A DNA stretch of 64,000 nucleotides, taken from Schaalia dentiphila ATCC 17982 (GTDB lineage: Bacteria; Actinomycetota; Actinomycetes; Actinomycetales; Actinomycetaceae). Made by a program: the position numbers and the translations under genes. Below are positions 34,000 through 42,916 of this stretch, piece after piece. Below the pieces are notes generated by a model. That model searched no databases. It was not told where the DNA came from and saw only the letters and a list, made by a program, of their open reading frames with translations. The stretch spans positions 154,527 through 218,526 of the forward strand of contig NZ_DS264586.1 in the NCBI RefSeq assembly GCF_000154225.1, read 5' to 3'. Positions within the stretch are counted from its first letter, which is position 1, and the number at the start of each line of letters is the position of its first letter.

Positions 34000-34015
34000 C
34001 GATCTCAACCCCTTC
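33986..34015 (-). pseudogene. higB: higB toxin remnant (last codons only)
   Basis: The reading frame ends PEGVEIVDYH followed by TGA, the C-terminal pattern of HigB/RelE-like toxins, in the standard overlapping position with higA. No toxin sequence is recognisable upstream; the frame continues into a fragment of ychF and repeated non-coding sequence. The toxin is therefore lost. Confidence 0.65.
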
Positions 34016-34107
34016 TGGACCACTACTGCGCGGGTTGTCACACATCACGACTGCCCTCACCACGAACGGCGCGGGTCTGCCCGAACAAGCGAACGCACGC
34101 GATTGCT

Positions 34108-34150
34108 CGACGTCTCCGTCTTCCATCACGTAGTCCTTGCCTTCCATGCG
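34108..34150 (-). pseudogene. ychF 3' end fragment
   Basis: 43 bases matching 39242-39284 of the intact ychF gene with one mismatch. It reads RMEGKDYVMEDGDV on the minus strand, the YchF C-terminus, then departs from it. It directly abuts the 149-bp repeat, with GCG shared at the junction, and marks a rearrangement breakpoint. Confidence 0.8.
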
Positions 34151-34297
34151 CCCCCACCGTCGGGGACGTGCCCTTGCCTTTGAGGATACGCTCAGAACCG
34201 ACACGAAACACCAAGAATGCTGCGCAACCATCACGCAAATCCTCCCACCCACACCCCCACAACCGCACGGATGTGCACACCCAACCCCGGCCTCGTC
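34149..34297 (-). repeat. 149-bp repeat, second copy with candidate promoter toward higA
   Basis: A near-identical, same-length copy of 30925-31073 in the same orientation. The -10 box is TATCCT (34183-34188 on the minus strand), so it could still fire, now toward the ychF fragment and higA. It ends with the dispersed motif at 34285-34296, as the original does. Confidence 0.85.
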
Positions 34298-34321
34298 GGA
34301 GATTTTTTCAGAGACGGTTCG

Positions 34322-34490
34322 CTACCTCGGGAACTGCGCCGGCCCAATCCCATCCAGCTGTGTGCGGATCTCATCGAAAGCCCGATCCAAATCCAGTGTT
34401 CACGCGGCTATCTGGTTGCCACTCGTGCGGTAGGTAAAGCCGGGCTGCCCTTTCTCGTCAGTAGCCGCATTGAGGAGGATTCCTAAGGCC
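34322..34490 (-). pseudogene. mcrC 3' end remnant
   Basis: The minus-strand frame reads LLNAATDEKGQPGFTYRTSG, then a TGA codon at 34400-34402, then TLDLDRAFDEIRTQLDGI and a stop. The intact McrC C-terminus reads LLYAATDEDIQPDATYRMSG and TTLDLDRPFEEIRVQLDGI, so this is a diverged copy with an in-frame stop. It sits next to the 149-bp repeat exactly as mcrC does. Similarity fades upstream of about 34490. It is more diverged than the repeat, suggesting it came from a different mcrC allele. Confidence 0.85.
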
Positions 34491-34953
34491 TCGATACGCT
34501 CCCTAGCACGCCCAGGATGAGCACCGCACATCGCTTGGAAAAGCTGACGATCTTTCCAGCCGAGTCGCGAGGAAACGGCTTGGCCGATCGCTTCCTATCA
34601 TAGGGGCGCATCTGCCTATCAGAAACAACGACTATCCCTGGCTGCGGTTTCGAGCGTGGAAACAACGCACCCGATGAAGAACCGCTCAGAGCGCTCAACA
34701 ATCTCGGCGCCAGCAAAAGGAAAGCACACTACCTCAAGACAATTGAAGGCTCGCAAGTCTCTTGAAGACTATTCATTCTTCCCTCATCTCCCGGACGGCT
34801 CCCCGCGGGCTGACTGCAGCTCCAACGCGTTCAATTCATTGACCGACCAGTATTCCAGACGCGCAGGCGAGCGCCCCCATCCCCGTGCAGTGGGATGAGG
34901 GCGCTCACTCTTTGCCTCAGCAAGCTGTTAACAGCCGCCGCGGCTCAGCGATA
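34491..34953. other. Gene-free stretch between the mcrC remnant and the adhesin gene
   Basis: 463 bases with no convincing gene. Short frames exist on both strands but none has a ribosome site or family resemblance. The right end holds the adhesin terminator (34869-34906). The left part may contain more worn sequence of the mcrC-like remnant, but no alignment can be seen by eye. Confidence 0.6.
34869..34906 (-). terminator. Terminator of the LAKTG adhesin gene
   Basis: An inverted repeat of about 14 bases, GAGCGCCCCCATCCC against GGGATGAGGGCGCTC with one mismatch, 48 bases after the stop codon. Confidence 0.75.
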
Positions 34954-37929
34954 TCAAAGATCGCGACGGCGACGCTTCATCGCGATAAGAGCACCACCGG
35001 CCCCTACCAGCAAGGAAACGACAATGGCGACCACGACGACGTTCGAAGCGCCTGTCTTGGCCAGCGGCTTGGCGGGAAGCTTCGGCGTCGGCACCGGCGT
35101 GTACGTGTTCGTCGCCTTCACGGCAACCACCACGTCCTTGTCAGTGATGGTGACCTTACCGTCATTGGATAGCTCAGACGCAACCGTATAACCGTCGCGG
35201 TTTGCCGTCTGAGCGCGCTCACTCAGCGTGCATGCCGTGCCCGTAGGCACTCGCGGACCCTCCACGGTCGTGCCATCACCCGGAACGTCAAGGTGACCCT
35301 CGGTGCCATCCGCACACACGTAGTCGAAAACGAACGTGTCCTGCACGAAATAATCCTGACCGCCCACAACCGCCTTCGCGACTGAGAAGGAGCCACGATC
35401 ACGCACGTAGGTGTTGGTGGCAGCAACCTTGACGGTAGCGCTGTCCGTCACGTTGAAGACCGCGGTACCGTTGTTCACACCGTTGGCAGAGCCGTCAACT
35501 GTGAGAACAGTGCTCAGGCTGGCACCATTGATCGTGGCATCACGTTCGGAGACGGAGCACGAACCGACGGGGACATCAGAGACAGCGTGGTTCTCGCCGC
35601 CCTTGATATCTACCGTTCCCTTCACCTGGGCGACGCCGGAGGTCGGCGTGCACGTGTAGTCGAAGGTGAAACGCGCGTCCTTGGCTAGTTCGGCTCCGTC
35701 ACCGTCCACGGTCTTGGAGATCACGAAACCACCCTTGAGAGCCGTATAGGTGTTAGTCACCGTCACCTCAGGGTTCGGGGTCGCAGTCGCCACGGTTACC
35801 TGGCCTGCGGAGTATGCCGTGGCCACGGCGTATCCTGCGCGCTGCGCGGTGTCGGCGTTCTCCTTGATGGTGCAGGAAGTACCGAAGGGAAGGGAGGGGC
35901 TCTGGACCGCGGTGCCGTTACCCGTCAGCGTCAGGGTGCCAGCCTTTTGTTCCTCAGTGAGCGCCACCGAGCCGTGCGTGCACGCGTACTGCACGGTGAA
36001 GTTGTTGTCGGCACCAGTAAAGGCAGCGCCCTCAGTGACCTTCTTCACCGAGAAGGAACCCTTGTTGAGCGTGTAGGTGTTCGTGAAGTTGGCGGCGACC
36101 GTCGGTTCGCTAACCAGGCCGATCGTCACGTTCTGTGCGTCATGGCCCACTGGGTCGAGGGCGTAGCCGTCGATGCCGGCCCCTTCGGTATCTTCAGTAA
36201 CCACACAGGTGGTGCCGACCGGGAACTTTTCAGGGCTGGACACGGGGGTCGAGTTACCCAAGACATCCGTGATCTGTCCCTTTTTCTCGGTCTTGTCCGG
36301 GAGGGTGCACGTGTACGTGAAGGAGTACTTTTTCGTGTCCGCCCCCTCGGCGCCGCTGGCTGTCTTGATCACCTGGAATCCATTGTCGGCAGCTCCGACG
36401 GTATTCAACAGGTCGACCTGCGTGGTCTTCTGGTCTTCGATCGTCAGGCTCGTGCCAGCACCGGCACCGATGGTGAACTTCGGGTCCTTCCACACGTAGC
36501 CCGCAGGCAGAGTGGGGTTGGCCGTCGAGGTGTCCTCACGCAGGTTGGTGATCGTCGTACCCATTGGGAACGGTGTAGCGAAGCTAGTCTCCTGGCCCCG
36601 CTTGACAACCATCGTGGCCGTGCCGGTGCGCTTGTCAGAATTGAGCGTGCTGCTCTGGTCTTCGTTCGTAGGCGGCGTCCATTTCGGGTAGTTGTCGACC
36701 GTGGTGCCCGCAGGAAGCTCATAGTCGAAGGTCACCTTGAAGCTGACGTCTGCATCTACGTGTTGGACATAGTCGGAGGCGATCGTCTTTATGACACTGA
36801 AGGTACCCTCACCTTGCCGCATCTCAACATCGACGGACCCCGCCACAGTGAAATTCGTAGTCTTCTTCCATCTAAACTTGGTTCCTTCAACCAAAATACT
36901 GTTGGTGTAGTCGGTTCCCGGAAGCGCCGTCCCACCGACGAAGAGAGTCTTGTAGGAGATTGAATAGTTCGTCTTTGCCCTGAAAGGGCCCTTGGCTACG
37001 ATGGTAATCGGAGTCGTTCCATCGGCTGCCATCTGCTCGCACTCACCTGTGACCTCGAAGGTCCCCTGCGCACCGGTCGTTGCCCCAGCCTCCGGTCCTT
37101 TGTCCAGGAGGACCCATTGCGAGGGGTTTTCCTCAGATTCGATGGCAGTGAGGTGGATCGACGTCATCGGGCAAGTCATGCCCGCGCCGAGCGTATCCTT
37201 GAAGGTGATGGTCTGTTCCGTCTGGCCATCGAAGGTCACGCCGAGCGCTTTCATGAAGGTCGGCCCACCGAAGTTGAAGTACCAGTTCGTCTCAGTGTCC
37301 CCTTCCTTCATTACTCCGATGTAGCTCTTGTAGAACTGTATGTCCGGACGGTAGGAACTTGAGGACTTGGGGATACCGCCAGTCCCCGGGAGATCAACGT
37401 TGACGGTCTTGTCACCGTTGATGATGAAGGGCAGCTCTTCCTTGCTCGTGTGCGAAACGACACCGAGCTGAAACTTTCCGGTCCCTCGGATGTCCTTGTT
37501 TCCAGCCTGGACCAGCGGCGTGATCCCAGCGTCGAACGCGCAAGTCAGAGTGTCGCCTGCGACGGTACACTGACCCACCGTCTGATCGCCGTACTTCATG
37601 GGTACCGCAAAAGTCGAGTGGAACTTGAACTCCGCAGGCAAGCCGATTGCGAAGGAGTCACCCTCCTTCGGCGTTATTTTCGAGGCATCCCAGTTGAATG
37701 TGAGCAGCGTCAGGCCCTTCACGTAGAGCTCACCGCTCTGCTCCTCGTTGGCAGCATTCACCTTGGTCAGGCCCAGGTCGGTCACCTCGATCTGAGGGTT
37801 GACAGCGGCCACTGCTGGCGCTGCCAGCCCGTGGGCCACCATAGCCAGGGCCGCCAGGAGGGTGACGGCAACGCCGGTCAGCCTCGATCTCACTGCCTTC
37901 AGTAGCAGGCTGCTTGTCGATGTCTGCAT
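34954..37929 (-). CDS. LAKTG-anchored surface adhesin with five DUF5979-like repeats
   Basis: A 991-residue cell-wall protein. A signal peptide (1-42, ending APAVAA) is followed by an adhesin-like head (about 45-380, with ASKITPKEGDSFAIGLPAEF recalling the N2/N3 Ig-like domains of MSCRAMMs). Five modules of about 100 residues follow, each opening like GSFSVKKV or GFVISKTV, with FxYxC and PVGTxCTxxE cysteine pairs and closing TNTY (DUF5979 pattern, likely with intramolecular cross-links). The C-terminus is the sorting signal LAKTGAS (about 956), a hydrophobic helix and RRRRDL. The LAxTG form suggests a class E sortase. No sortase gene is in the window. GGAAGG precedes the ATG at 37929. Probable role: attachment to host or partner bacteria. 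Confidence 0.88.
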   Translation of the reverse strand: MQTSTSSLLLKAVRSRLTGVAVTLLAALAMVAHGLAAPAVAAVNPQIEVTDLGLTKVNAANEEQSGELYVKGLTLLTFNWDASKITPKEGDSFAIGLPAEFKFHSTFAVPMKYGDQTVGQCTVAGDTLTCAFDAGITPLVQAGNKDIRGTGKFQLGVVSHTSKEELPFIINGDKTVNVDLPGTGGIPKSSSSYRPDIQFYKSYIGVMKEGDTETNWYFNFGGPTFMKALGVTFDGQTEQTITFKDTLGAGMTCPMTSIHLTAIESEENPSQWVLLDKGPEAGATTGAQGTFEVTGECEQMAADGTTPITIVAKGPFRAKTNYSISYKTLFVGGTALPGTDYTNSILVEGTKFRWKKTTNFTVAGSVDVEMRQGEGTFSVIKTIASDYVQHVDADVSFKVTFDYELPAGTTVDNYPKWTPPTNEDQSSTLNSDKRTGTATMVVKRGQETSFATPFPMGTTITNLREDTSTANPTLPAGYVWKDPKFTIGAGAGTSLTIEDQKTTQVDLLNTVGAADNGFQVIKTASGAEGADTKKYSFTYTCTLPDKTEKKGQITDVLGNSTPVSSPEKFPVGTTCVVTEDTEGAGIDGYALDPVGHDAQNVTIGLVSEPTVAANFTNTYTLNKGSFSVKKVTEGAAFTGADNNFTVQYACTHGSVALTEEQKAGTLTLTGNGTAVQSPSLPFGTSCTIKENADTAQRAGYAVATAYSAGQVTVATATPNPEVTVTNTYTALKGGFVISKTVDGDGAELAKDARFTFDYTCTPTSGVAQVKGTVDIKGGENHAVSDVPVGSCSVSERDATINGASLSTVLTVDGSANGVNNGTAVFNVTDSATVKVAATNTYVRDRGSFSVAKAVVGGQDYFVQDTFVFDYVCADGTEGHLDVPGDGTTVEGPRVPTGTACTLSERAQTANRDGYTVASELSNDGKVTITDKDVVVAVKATNTYTPVPTPKLPAKPLAKTGASNVVVVAIVVSLLVGAGGALIAMKRRRRDL

Positions 37930-38576
37930 GCTCGGACCTTCCACGTTGAAAATGGGATGAGAAAACGACGGATGAAGGACATGGCGAAAAGCCGAATCCT
38001 CACGGATATTTACCAAGAAATTCTACCGCACCTGTTGGGCACATTTCGAGATAGTTACAGTACAAGTGTGTGTGAGATCACGCAAACCTGCCCGCTTGAG
38101 CACCATTAGCCCCAAAGGCAGTAGGTCTTTGACCTGCCGTTTTACTGCTGCGGGCTCACAGACGTCCAGTTGGTGGGAATCTACGGCCGCCGGATCCCAC
38201 GTTCCCGTCATCTTTATCACTGAAGGCGCGTCTGACCGTCAGGAAATACTTAAGTGCTGAACCGAAACTCCACCACGTCACTACTCCTCGACTTGGTGCA
38301 TGTCTTGAATTTCCCAGCAAGCCTCGGCAGCACCCCGAATAAGAAGTACTGCTACATAAAAGACGGCATTACATCGCCTTGCGACAGTCTCAGCATCACA
38401 GCATGACTGCAACCGACTTGACAGAATGAAGCGCCGCCATTCTCAAAGGAACCTGCCCCTACCCCGCAACGATAGGTCAACACGCCACAGCAAGACATCC
38501 ATCGACAGAGCGTGTGATATGACGTGCATAAATCTAACGACAATCCGAAAACAAGTCTTTTTGGAGAGGTACTACA
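37930..38576. other. Intergenic region upstream of the adhesin and the small acidic gene
   Basis: 647 bases. The left about 90 bases are the adhesin leader and promoter zone. The rest is lower in GC than the flanking core and contains only short frames; one on the minus strand (38023-38220) has protein-like composition but no recognisable family or ribosome site. No RNA gene was recognised. It may be worn former coding sequence. Confidence 0.5.
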
Positions 38577-38861
38577 ATGTCAGATAACCCAAACACTGAA
38601 CACTTACCCGATTCAGAAGCAAACGAGAATCCACTCGATATATCCGATGACCTGACGGACTTCACATCCACCTTTTGCTCTCCTGTCGAGGGTCTACCAA
38701 TGGACCAAGGCGAGTATATTCGGATTGCAGCGGAATGGACTACCGAAGAAGCTCTTGACCATCTATTCCCCTCCATCGAACCAACCACCTTCGCCGAACT
38801 AGCCGAACATTTGAACTCAGAGAGCTCTTTCTGGATAAAAAGGAAAGATGAAGACGAGTGA
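38577..38861 (+). CDS. Small acidic hypothetical protein
   Basis: A 94-residue protein not recognised as any family. It is strongly acidic throughout, with a Pro/Asn/Glu-rich N-terminus (NPNTEHLPDSEANENPLDI), a single Cys, a probable amphipathic helix at about 45-62 (EYIRIAAEWTTEEALDHLF) and a basic-acidic end (KRKDEDE). GGAGAGG lies 7 bases before the ATG, which supports real translation. It sits alone in an AT-richer stretch and has codon choice with more A/T third positions than neighbours, as in acquired DNA. Size and charge would fit an immunity, anti-restriction or antitoxin-like protein, but nothing in the sequence identifies one. Confidence 0.55.
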   Translation: MSDNPNTEHLPDSEANENPLDISDDLTDFTSTFCSPVEGLPMDQGEYIRIAAEWTTEEALDHLFPSIEPTTFAELAEHLNSESSFWIKRKDEDE

Positions 38862-39218
38862 GCAACAATCAACATGCTTTGACATAGTCTCAGAACAGCA
38901 TAAGGCAGCATAAATATTCCAAAACTTCTCACCCACCACCCGTAAGTGAGTCTTCATAGTTGAGTGCGGGTGAGTGTCTGGTCCTGCGACAATGAGGATT
39001 TCGCATACCCGCTGCTTACTGCGCTCGCAGCTCGCACGCACGGTTCGTCAATCAAATTCGACAAGGCCGTTGATAGCTACGTCAGTCTTGACCGATATCC
39101 ACATCTCCAATATTCACGCTTTGCCAATTAACAACGCCCAACGGTTCTCATAGCACTCATGGAATCTTTCTGGGTGAGAAACAGCCCACCCATACACAGA
39201 ACAATTCACGTCCTTCCC
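38862..39218. other. AT-richer gap with a possible tiny frame
   Basis: 357 bases without a supported gene. One plus-strand frame, 38964-39131 (GTG start, ending DRYPHLQYSRFAN), has protein-like composition but no ribosome site, and may be a fragment. No terminator for ychF is evident. Confidence 0.4.
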
Positions 39219-40301
39219 TCAGACATTAAACCTGAATTCGACGACGTCTCCGTCTTCCATGACGTAGTCCTTGCCTTCCATGCGGACCTTGCCAGCGGCC
39301 TTTGCCGCGGCCATGGAGCCGGCCTCGACCAGGTCGTCGAAGGAGACGACCTCGGCCTTGATGAAGCCCTTCTCGAAGTCCGTGTGGATGACGCCGGCGG
39401 CCTTGGGGGCGGTGTCGCCCTTGTGGATCGTCCAGGCGCGCGCTTCCTTCTCACCGGCGGTGAGGTAGGTCTGCAGGCCGAGGGTGTCGAAGCCGACGCG
39501 GGCCAGCTTGTCCAGGCCGGACTCGTCCTGGCCGGATTCGGCGAGCATCTCGCGGGCGTCCTCGTCGTCCAGTTCGACCAGCTCAGCTTCGAACTGGGCG
39601 TCCAGGAAGATGGCTTCGGCAGGGGCGACGAGGGCGCGCAGTTCGTCCTTCATCTCCTCGTTGTCCATCTCGGCGGCGTCCATGTTGAACACAAAAATGA
39701 AGGGCTTGGAGGTCATGAGCTGGAAGGAACGCAGCGCGTCCTGGTCCAGCTTGGCGCCCTCGGGGCCGGACAGCAGCTCGCCGCGCTCCAGCAGCTCGAG
39801 AGCCTGGCGCGCGGTCTCGAGGACGATCGGCTCGGTCTTCTTGCCTCGCACCTCCTTCTCGAGGCGCGGGATCTGCTTCTCGATCGTCTGCATGTCGGCG
39901 AGGATCAGCTCGGTCTTGATGGTCTCGATGTCCGAGGCCGGGTCCACCTTGCCGTCGACGTGCACGACGTCGGGGTCGGAGAAGGCGCGCGTGACCTGGC
40001 AGATCGCGTCTGCCTCGCGGATGTTGGCGAGGAACTGGTTGCCCAGGCCCTCACCCTCGGAGGCGCCGCGCACGATGCCGGCGATGTCCACGAAGGACAC
40101 GGTGGCGGGCAGGATGCGCTGGGAGCCGAAGATATCCGCGAGCTTGTTTAGGCGCGGGTCGGGCAGGGGAACGACGCCGACGTTGGGCTCGATGGTCGCG
40201 AACGGGTAGTTCGCGGCGAGCACAGTCGCGCGGGTCAGGGCGTTGAACAGGGTGGACTTGCCGACGTTGGGCAGTCCGGCGATACCGATAGTAAGAGACA
40301 C
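39219..40301 (-). CDS. ychF: Redox-regulated ATPase/GTPase YchF (OBG family)
   Basis: A 360-residue P-loop NTPase of the Obg-YchF group, which prefers ATP and binds ribosomes and the proteasome in other organisms. Walker A is GLPNVGKST (about 8-16); G3-type DIAGIVRGASEGEGLGN; the usual NKxD of GTPases is altered (FNMDAAE), which explains ATP use. A coiled-coil insert (about 130-200) and a C-terminal TGS domain (about 275-360, ending EFRFNV) complete the protein. It starts at GTG 40301. The last about 15 codons have been copied to 34108-34150. It is followed on the same strand, upstream in the map, by ispH. Confidence 0.95.
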   Translation of the reverse strand: MSLTIGIAGLPNVGKSTLFNALTRATVLAANYPFATIEPNVGVVPLPDPRLNKLADIFGSQRILPATVSFVDIAGIVRGASEGEGLGNQFLANIREADAICQVTRAFSDPDVVHVDGKVDPASDIETIKTELILADMQTIEKQIPRLEKEVRGKKTEPIVLETARQALELLERGELLSGPEGAKLDQDALRSFQLMTSKPFIFVFNMDAAEMDNEEMKDELRALVAPAEAIFLDAQFEAELVELDDEDAREMLAESGQDESGLDKLARVGFDTLGLQTYLTAGEKEARAWTIHKGDTAPKAAGVIHTDFEKGFIKAEVVSFDDLVEAGSMAAAKAAGKVRMEGKDYVMEDGDVVEFRFNV

Positions 40302-40338
40302 GCCCCCATCCTATCGGAGCAGGCCCGGTGGTGTTGCC

Positions 40339-41406
40339 CTACTTCGTGTGGTTTGGCCCGGCGACGCGGGGCGCGTGAGGACGCGCGGGCGCCATGCCGG
40401 CCTTCTTGAGGTCGGCGCGCAGGTCGCGGGGCAGCGCGAAGGTCGTGGATTCGGTTTCGGTGCGGGCCACCTCGACGGTGGGGAATCCGCGCTCCTGTAG
40501 CCATTCGATGACCTCGCGTACGAGGATCTCGGGCACGGACGCGCCGGAGGTGAGGCCCACGGTGCGGGCACCCTCGAACCAGGATTCCTCAAGCTCGTCG
40601 GCCTTGTCGACGCGGTAGGCGGCGCCCGCCCCGGCCTCGAGCGCGACCTCGACGAGGCGCACAGAGTTCGAGGAGTTCGCCGAGCCGACAACGACCATGA
40701 CGTCCACCTGGGGCGCAATGTGTTTGACCGCGCCCTGGCGGTTCTGGGTGGCGTAGCAGATGTCGTCCGACGGCGGGTCGATAAGCTGCGGGAAGCGCTG
40801 ACGCAGACGGTCGACGGTCTCGCGGGTCTCGTCGACCGAGAGCGTGGTCTGGGAGATCCACACGACGCGCGAGGGGTCGCGCACGACGACGTTATCGACC
40901 TCATCGGGGGTGCCGACGACCTGGATGTGGTCGGGGGCCTCACCGAAGGTGCCCTCAACCTCCTCATGGCCCTGATGGCCCACCAGGATGATGTCGTAGT
41001 CTTCCTTCGCGAAGCGCACGGCCTCGCGGTGCACCTTGGTCACGAGCGGGCAGGTCGCGTCGATCGTGGCGAGGTGGCGGGTGGCGGCGGCCTCGTGGAC
41101 GGCCGGGGAGACGCCGTGCGCGGAGAAGACGACGCGGGCACCCTCGGGCACCTCGTCGGTCTCCTGCACGAAGATCGCGCCGCGCTTGGTCAGCGACTCG
41201 ACGACGAACTTGTTGTGGACGATCTCCTTGCGCACGTATACGGGCGCGCCGTAGAGCTCGAGGGCCTTTTCGACGACGTCGACGGCGCGGTCCACGCCGG
41301 CGCAGTATCCGCGGGGGGCGGCCAAGAGGATGCGGCCGCTGCCCTCACCGTGGGAGGAGGGCAGGGGGGTCTCGGCGCTGGCTCGCAGGTCGACGTTTTC
41401 ATTCAT
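40339..41406 (-). CDS. ispH: 4-hydroxy-3-methylbut-2-enyl diphosphate reductase
   Basis: A 355-residue iron-sulfur enzyme making IPP and DMAPP, the last step of the MEP pathway. The three cluster cysteines are visible: [29 protein letters not shown] and [10 protein letters not shown]. The GSANSSNS segment holds the substrate-binding Ser/Asn residues. N- and C-terminal extensions of about 25 and 30 residues are longer than in E. coli and low in complexity. The start MNENVDL has AGGGTGG upstream. It is convergent or near to ychF on the same strand with 37 bases between, and divergent from xseA. It links to the isoprenyl transferase at 44209-44970 in isoprenoid supply. Confidence 0.94.
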   Translation of the reverse strand: MNENVDLRASAETPLPSSHGEGSGRILLAAPRGYCAGVDRAVDVVEKALELYGAPVYVRKEIVHNKFVVESLTKRGAIFVQETDEVPEGARVVFSAHGVSPAVHEAAATRHLATIDATCPLVTKVHREAVRFAKEDYDIILVGHQGHEEVEGTFGEAPDHIQVVGTPDEVDNVVVRDPSRVVWISQTTLSVDETRETVDRLRQRFPQLIDPPSDDICYATQNRQGAVKHIAPQVDVMVVVGSANSSNSVRLVEVALEAGAGAAYRVDKADELEESWFEGARTVGLTSGASVPEILVREVIEWLQERGFPTVEVARTETESTTFALPRDLRADLKKAGMAPARPHAPRVAGPNHTK

Positions 41407-41474
41407 GCGTCCACCCTAGCGCCCGCGGCCCGGGGCGTGCGCGCGCTCGTGGCAATCCCACACGCTCCTCATCG

Positions 41475-41487
41475 ACGAGGCCGGGGC
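41475..41487 (+). repeat. Dispersed GC-rich motif, ispH/xseA gap
   Basis: A full ACGAGGCCGGGGC copy in the 141-base gap between the divergent ispH and xseA genes, 61 bases before xseA. It does not form a hairpin with nearby sequence. Confidence 0.75.
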
Positions 41488-41547
41488 TGTCCACAGGCGT
41501 ACGCTGCGGCAGCGCGGCGGGGACTTTCCTGTGGCATGCTGAGTGGC

Positions 41548-42864
41548 GTGACATTGCCTGATACTCATGCTGCGCCGCCTCCGGGCGGCTCCTCCCAGCC
41601 TCGTCCGCCCGCCGCGAAGGCGGCTGATACGACGCGGGATAATCCGTGGCCGCTGCGCAGGCTGACGGAGAACATCAAGGTGTACGTGGACCGCATGAGC
41701 CCCCTGTGGGTGGAGGGCCAGGTCGTCGAATACAAGGTGCGCCCGGGCGCGAAGATGCACTTTTTGACGCTGCGCGACTTGGAGACGGACACGTCGATGA
41801 CGGTGACCGCGTGGGCGGGCGTCATGGATTCCACGCCCCTCACCGAGGGTGCGCACGTGGTGACGCGCGTGAAGCCGGTGTTCTGGGAGCGCTCGGGCCG
41901 CCTCAACCTGCAGGCCGCGGAGATTCACCTCCAGGGCGTGGGTGATCTGCTGGCCCAGATTGAGGCGCTGCGTGCCCGCCTGGCCGCCGAGGGGCTGTTT
42001 GCAGATGCACGCAAGAAACCGCTGCCGTTCCTGCCGCGCACGATCGGCCTGATCTGCGGGCGTAACGCGAAGGCGAAGGACGACGTGGTCGTGAACGCGT
42101 CGGACCGCTGGCCATCCGCCCGCTTCGAGATCCGCGAGGTCGCCGTGCAGGGCGATCACTGCGTACCCGAGGTGGGCCGCGCCCTCCTCGAACTGGACGC
42201 CATGGACGACGTGGACGTCATCGTCATCGCGCGCGGCGGCGGCGCGGTCGAAGACCTTCTCCCCTTCTCCGACGAGCGCCTCGTGCGCGCCGTCGCGGAC
42301 GCCCGCACGTCCATCGTCTCCGCGATCGGCCACGAGGGGGATTCTCCCCTGCTGGACCTGGTCGCCGACTACCGGGCCTCGACCCCGACGGATGCGGCTC
42401 GCCGCATCGTTCCGGACCGTGCCCGCGAGCGCGACGGCATCTCTCAGGCGCTGACCCGCATGCGTGGGGCGCTGGGCGCGCGCCTGGCGACAGAGCGCTC
42501 GAACCTGACGCTCATCGCGTCACGCCCGGTGCTCCAAGGCCCGGAGGCGATCGTCGAGGGGCACCGTGTAGCCCTCACGCAGCGGGTCACGGCGATGCGA
42601 TCGGCGATCGAGCGTCGGCTCGCCTCGGAGCGCCAGCAGCTGACTCGCTCGCGCGCGACCCTGACGGCCCTGTCTCCGCAGGCGACGCTGGACCGCGGCT
42701 ACGCGCTGCTGAAGACTCCCTCCGGCGCGCTCATCACCTCTTCGGCGCAGATCAAGAAGGGCGACCTCATCGAAGGCATCCTCGCGTCGGGCCGCATGGT
42801 CGCCCAGGTCGTGGGTGCCACCAACCCCACTCCTCCCGTGGACGCGCCCAACACAGGCGCCTGA
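41548..42864 (+). CDS. xseA: Exodeoxyribonuclease VII large subunit
   Basis: A 438-residue catalytic subunit of exonuclease VII, which degrades single-stranded DNA from both ends. The N-terminal OB-fold (about 30-130: LTENIKVYVDRMSPLWVEGQ opening) precedes the XseA catalytic core (about 140-330; PRTIGLICGRNAKAKDDVV, VIVIARGGGAVEDLLPFSDE, IGHEGDSPLLDLVADYRASTPT). A coiled-coil segment and the C-terminal LDRGYALL motif follow. The start is uncertain: GTG 41548 (MTLPDTHA, chosen for length) or ATG 41536. No strong ribosome site is present, so the message may be leaderless. xseB follows 52 bases downstream, the small subunit of the same complex. Confidence 0.94.
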   Translation: MTLPDTHAAPPPGGSSQPRPPAAKAADTTRDNPWPLRRLTENIKVYVDRMSPLWVEGQVVEYKVRPGAKMHFLTLRDLETDTSMTVTAWAGVMDSTPLTEGAHVVTRVKPVFWERSGRLNLQAAEIHLQGVGDLLAQIEALRARLAAEGLFADARKKPLPFLPRTIGLICGRNAKAKDDVVVNASDRWPSARFEIREVAVQGDHCVPEVGRALLELDAMDDVDVIVIARGGGAVEDLLPFSDERLVRAVADARTSIVSAIGHEGDSPLLDLVADYRASTPTDAARRIVPDRARERDGISQALTRMRGALGARLATERSNLTLIASRPVLQGPEAIVEGHRVALTQRVTAMRSAIERRLASERQQLTRSRATLTALSPQATLDRGYALLKTPSGALITSSAQIKKGDLIEGILASGRMVAQVVGATNPTPPVDAPNTGA

Positions 42865-42916
42865 CACTCAGCGTCCCGGCCTCGTCCCCGAACCTCTCAC
42901 CCAAAGGAACACTCAC

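Noticed and set aside
34656..34898. 80-residue plus-strand frame in the gap before the adhesin
   Set aside because: Lacks a ribosome site and overlaps the adhesin terminator; composition is not protein-like.
38023..38220. 65-residue minus-strand frame upstream of the adhesin
   Set aside because: Has protein-like residues but no ribosome site and no recognisable family; could be a worn fragment.
38964..39131. 53-residue plus-strand frame in the gap before ychF
   Set aside because: Protein-like composition but no ribosome site, no family resemblance and too short to trust; kept only as a remark on the gap.
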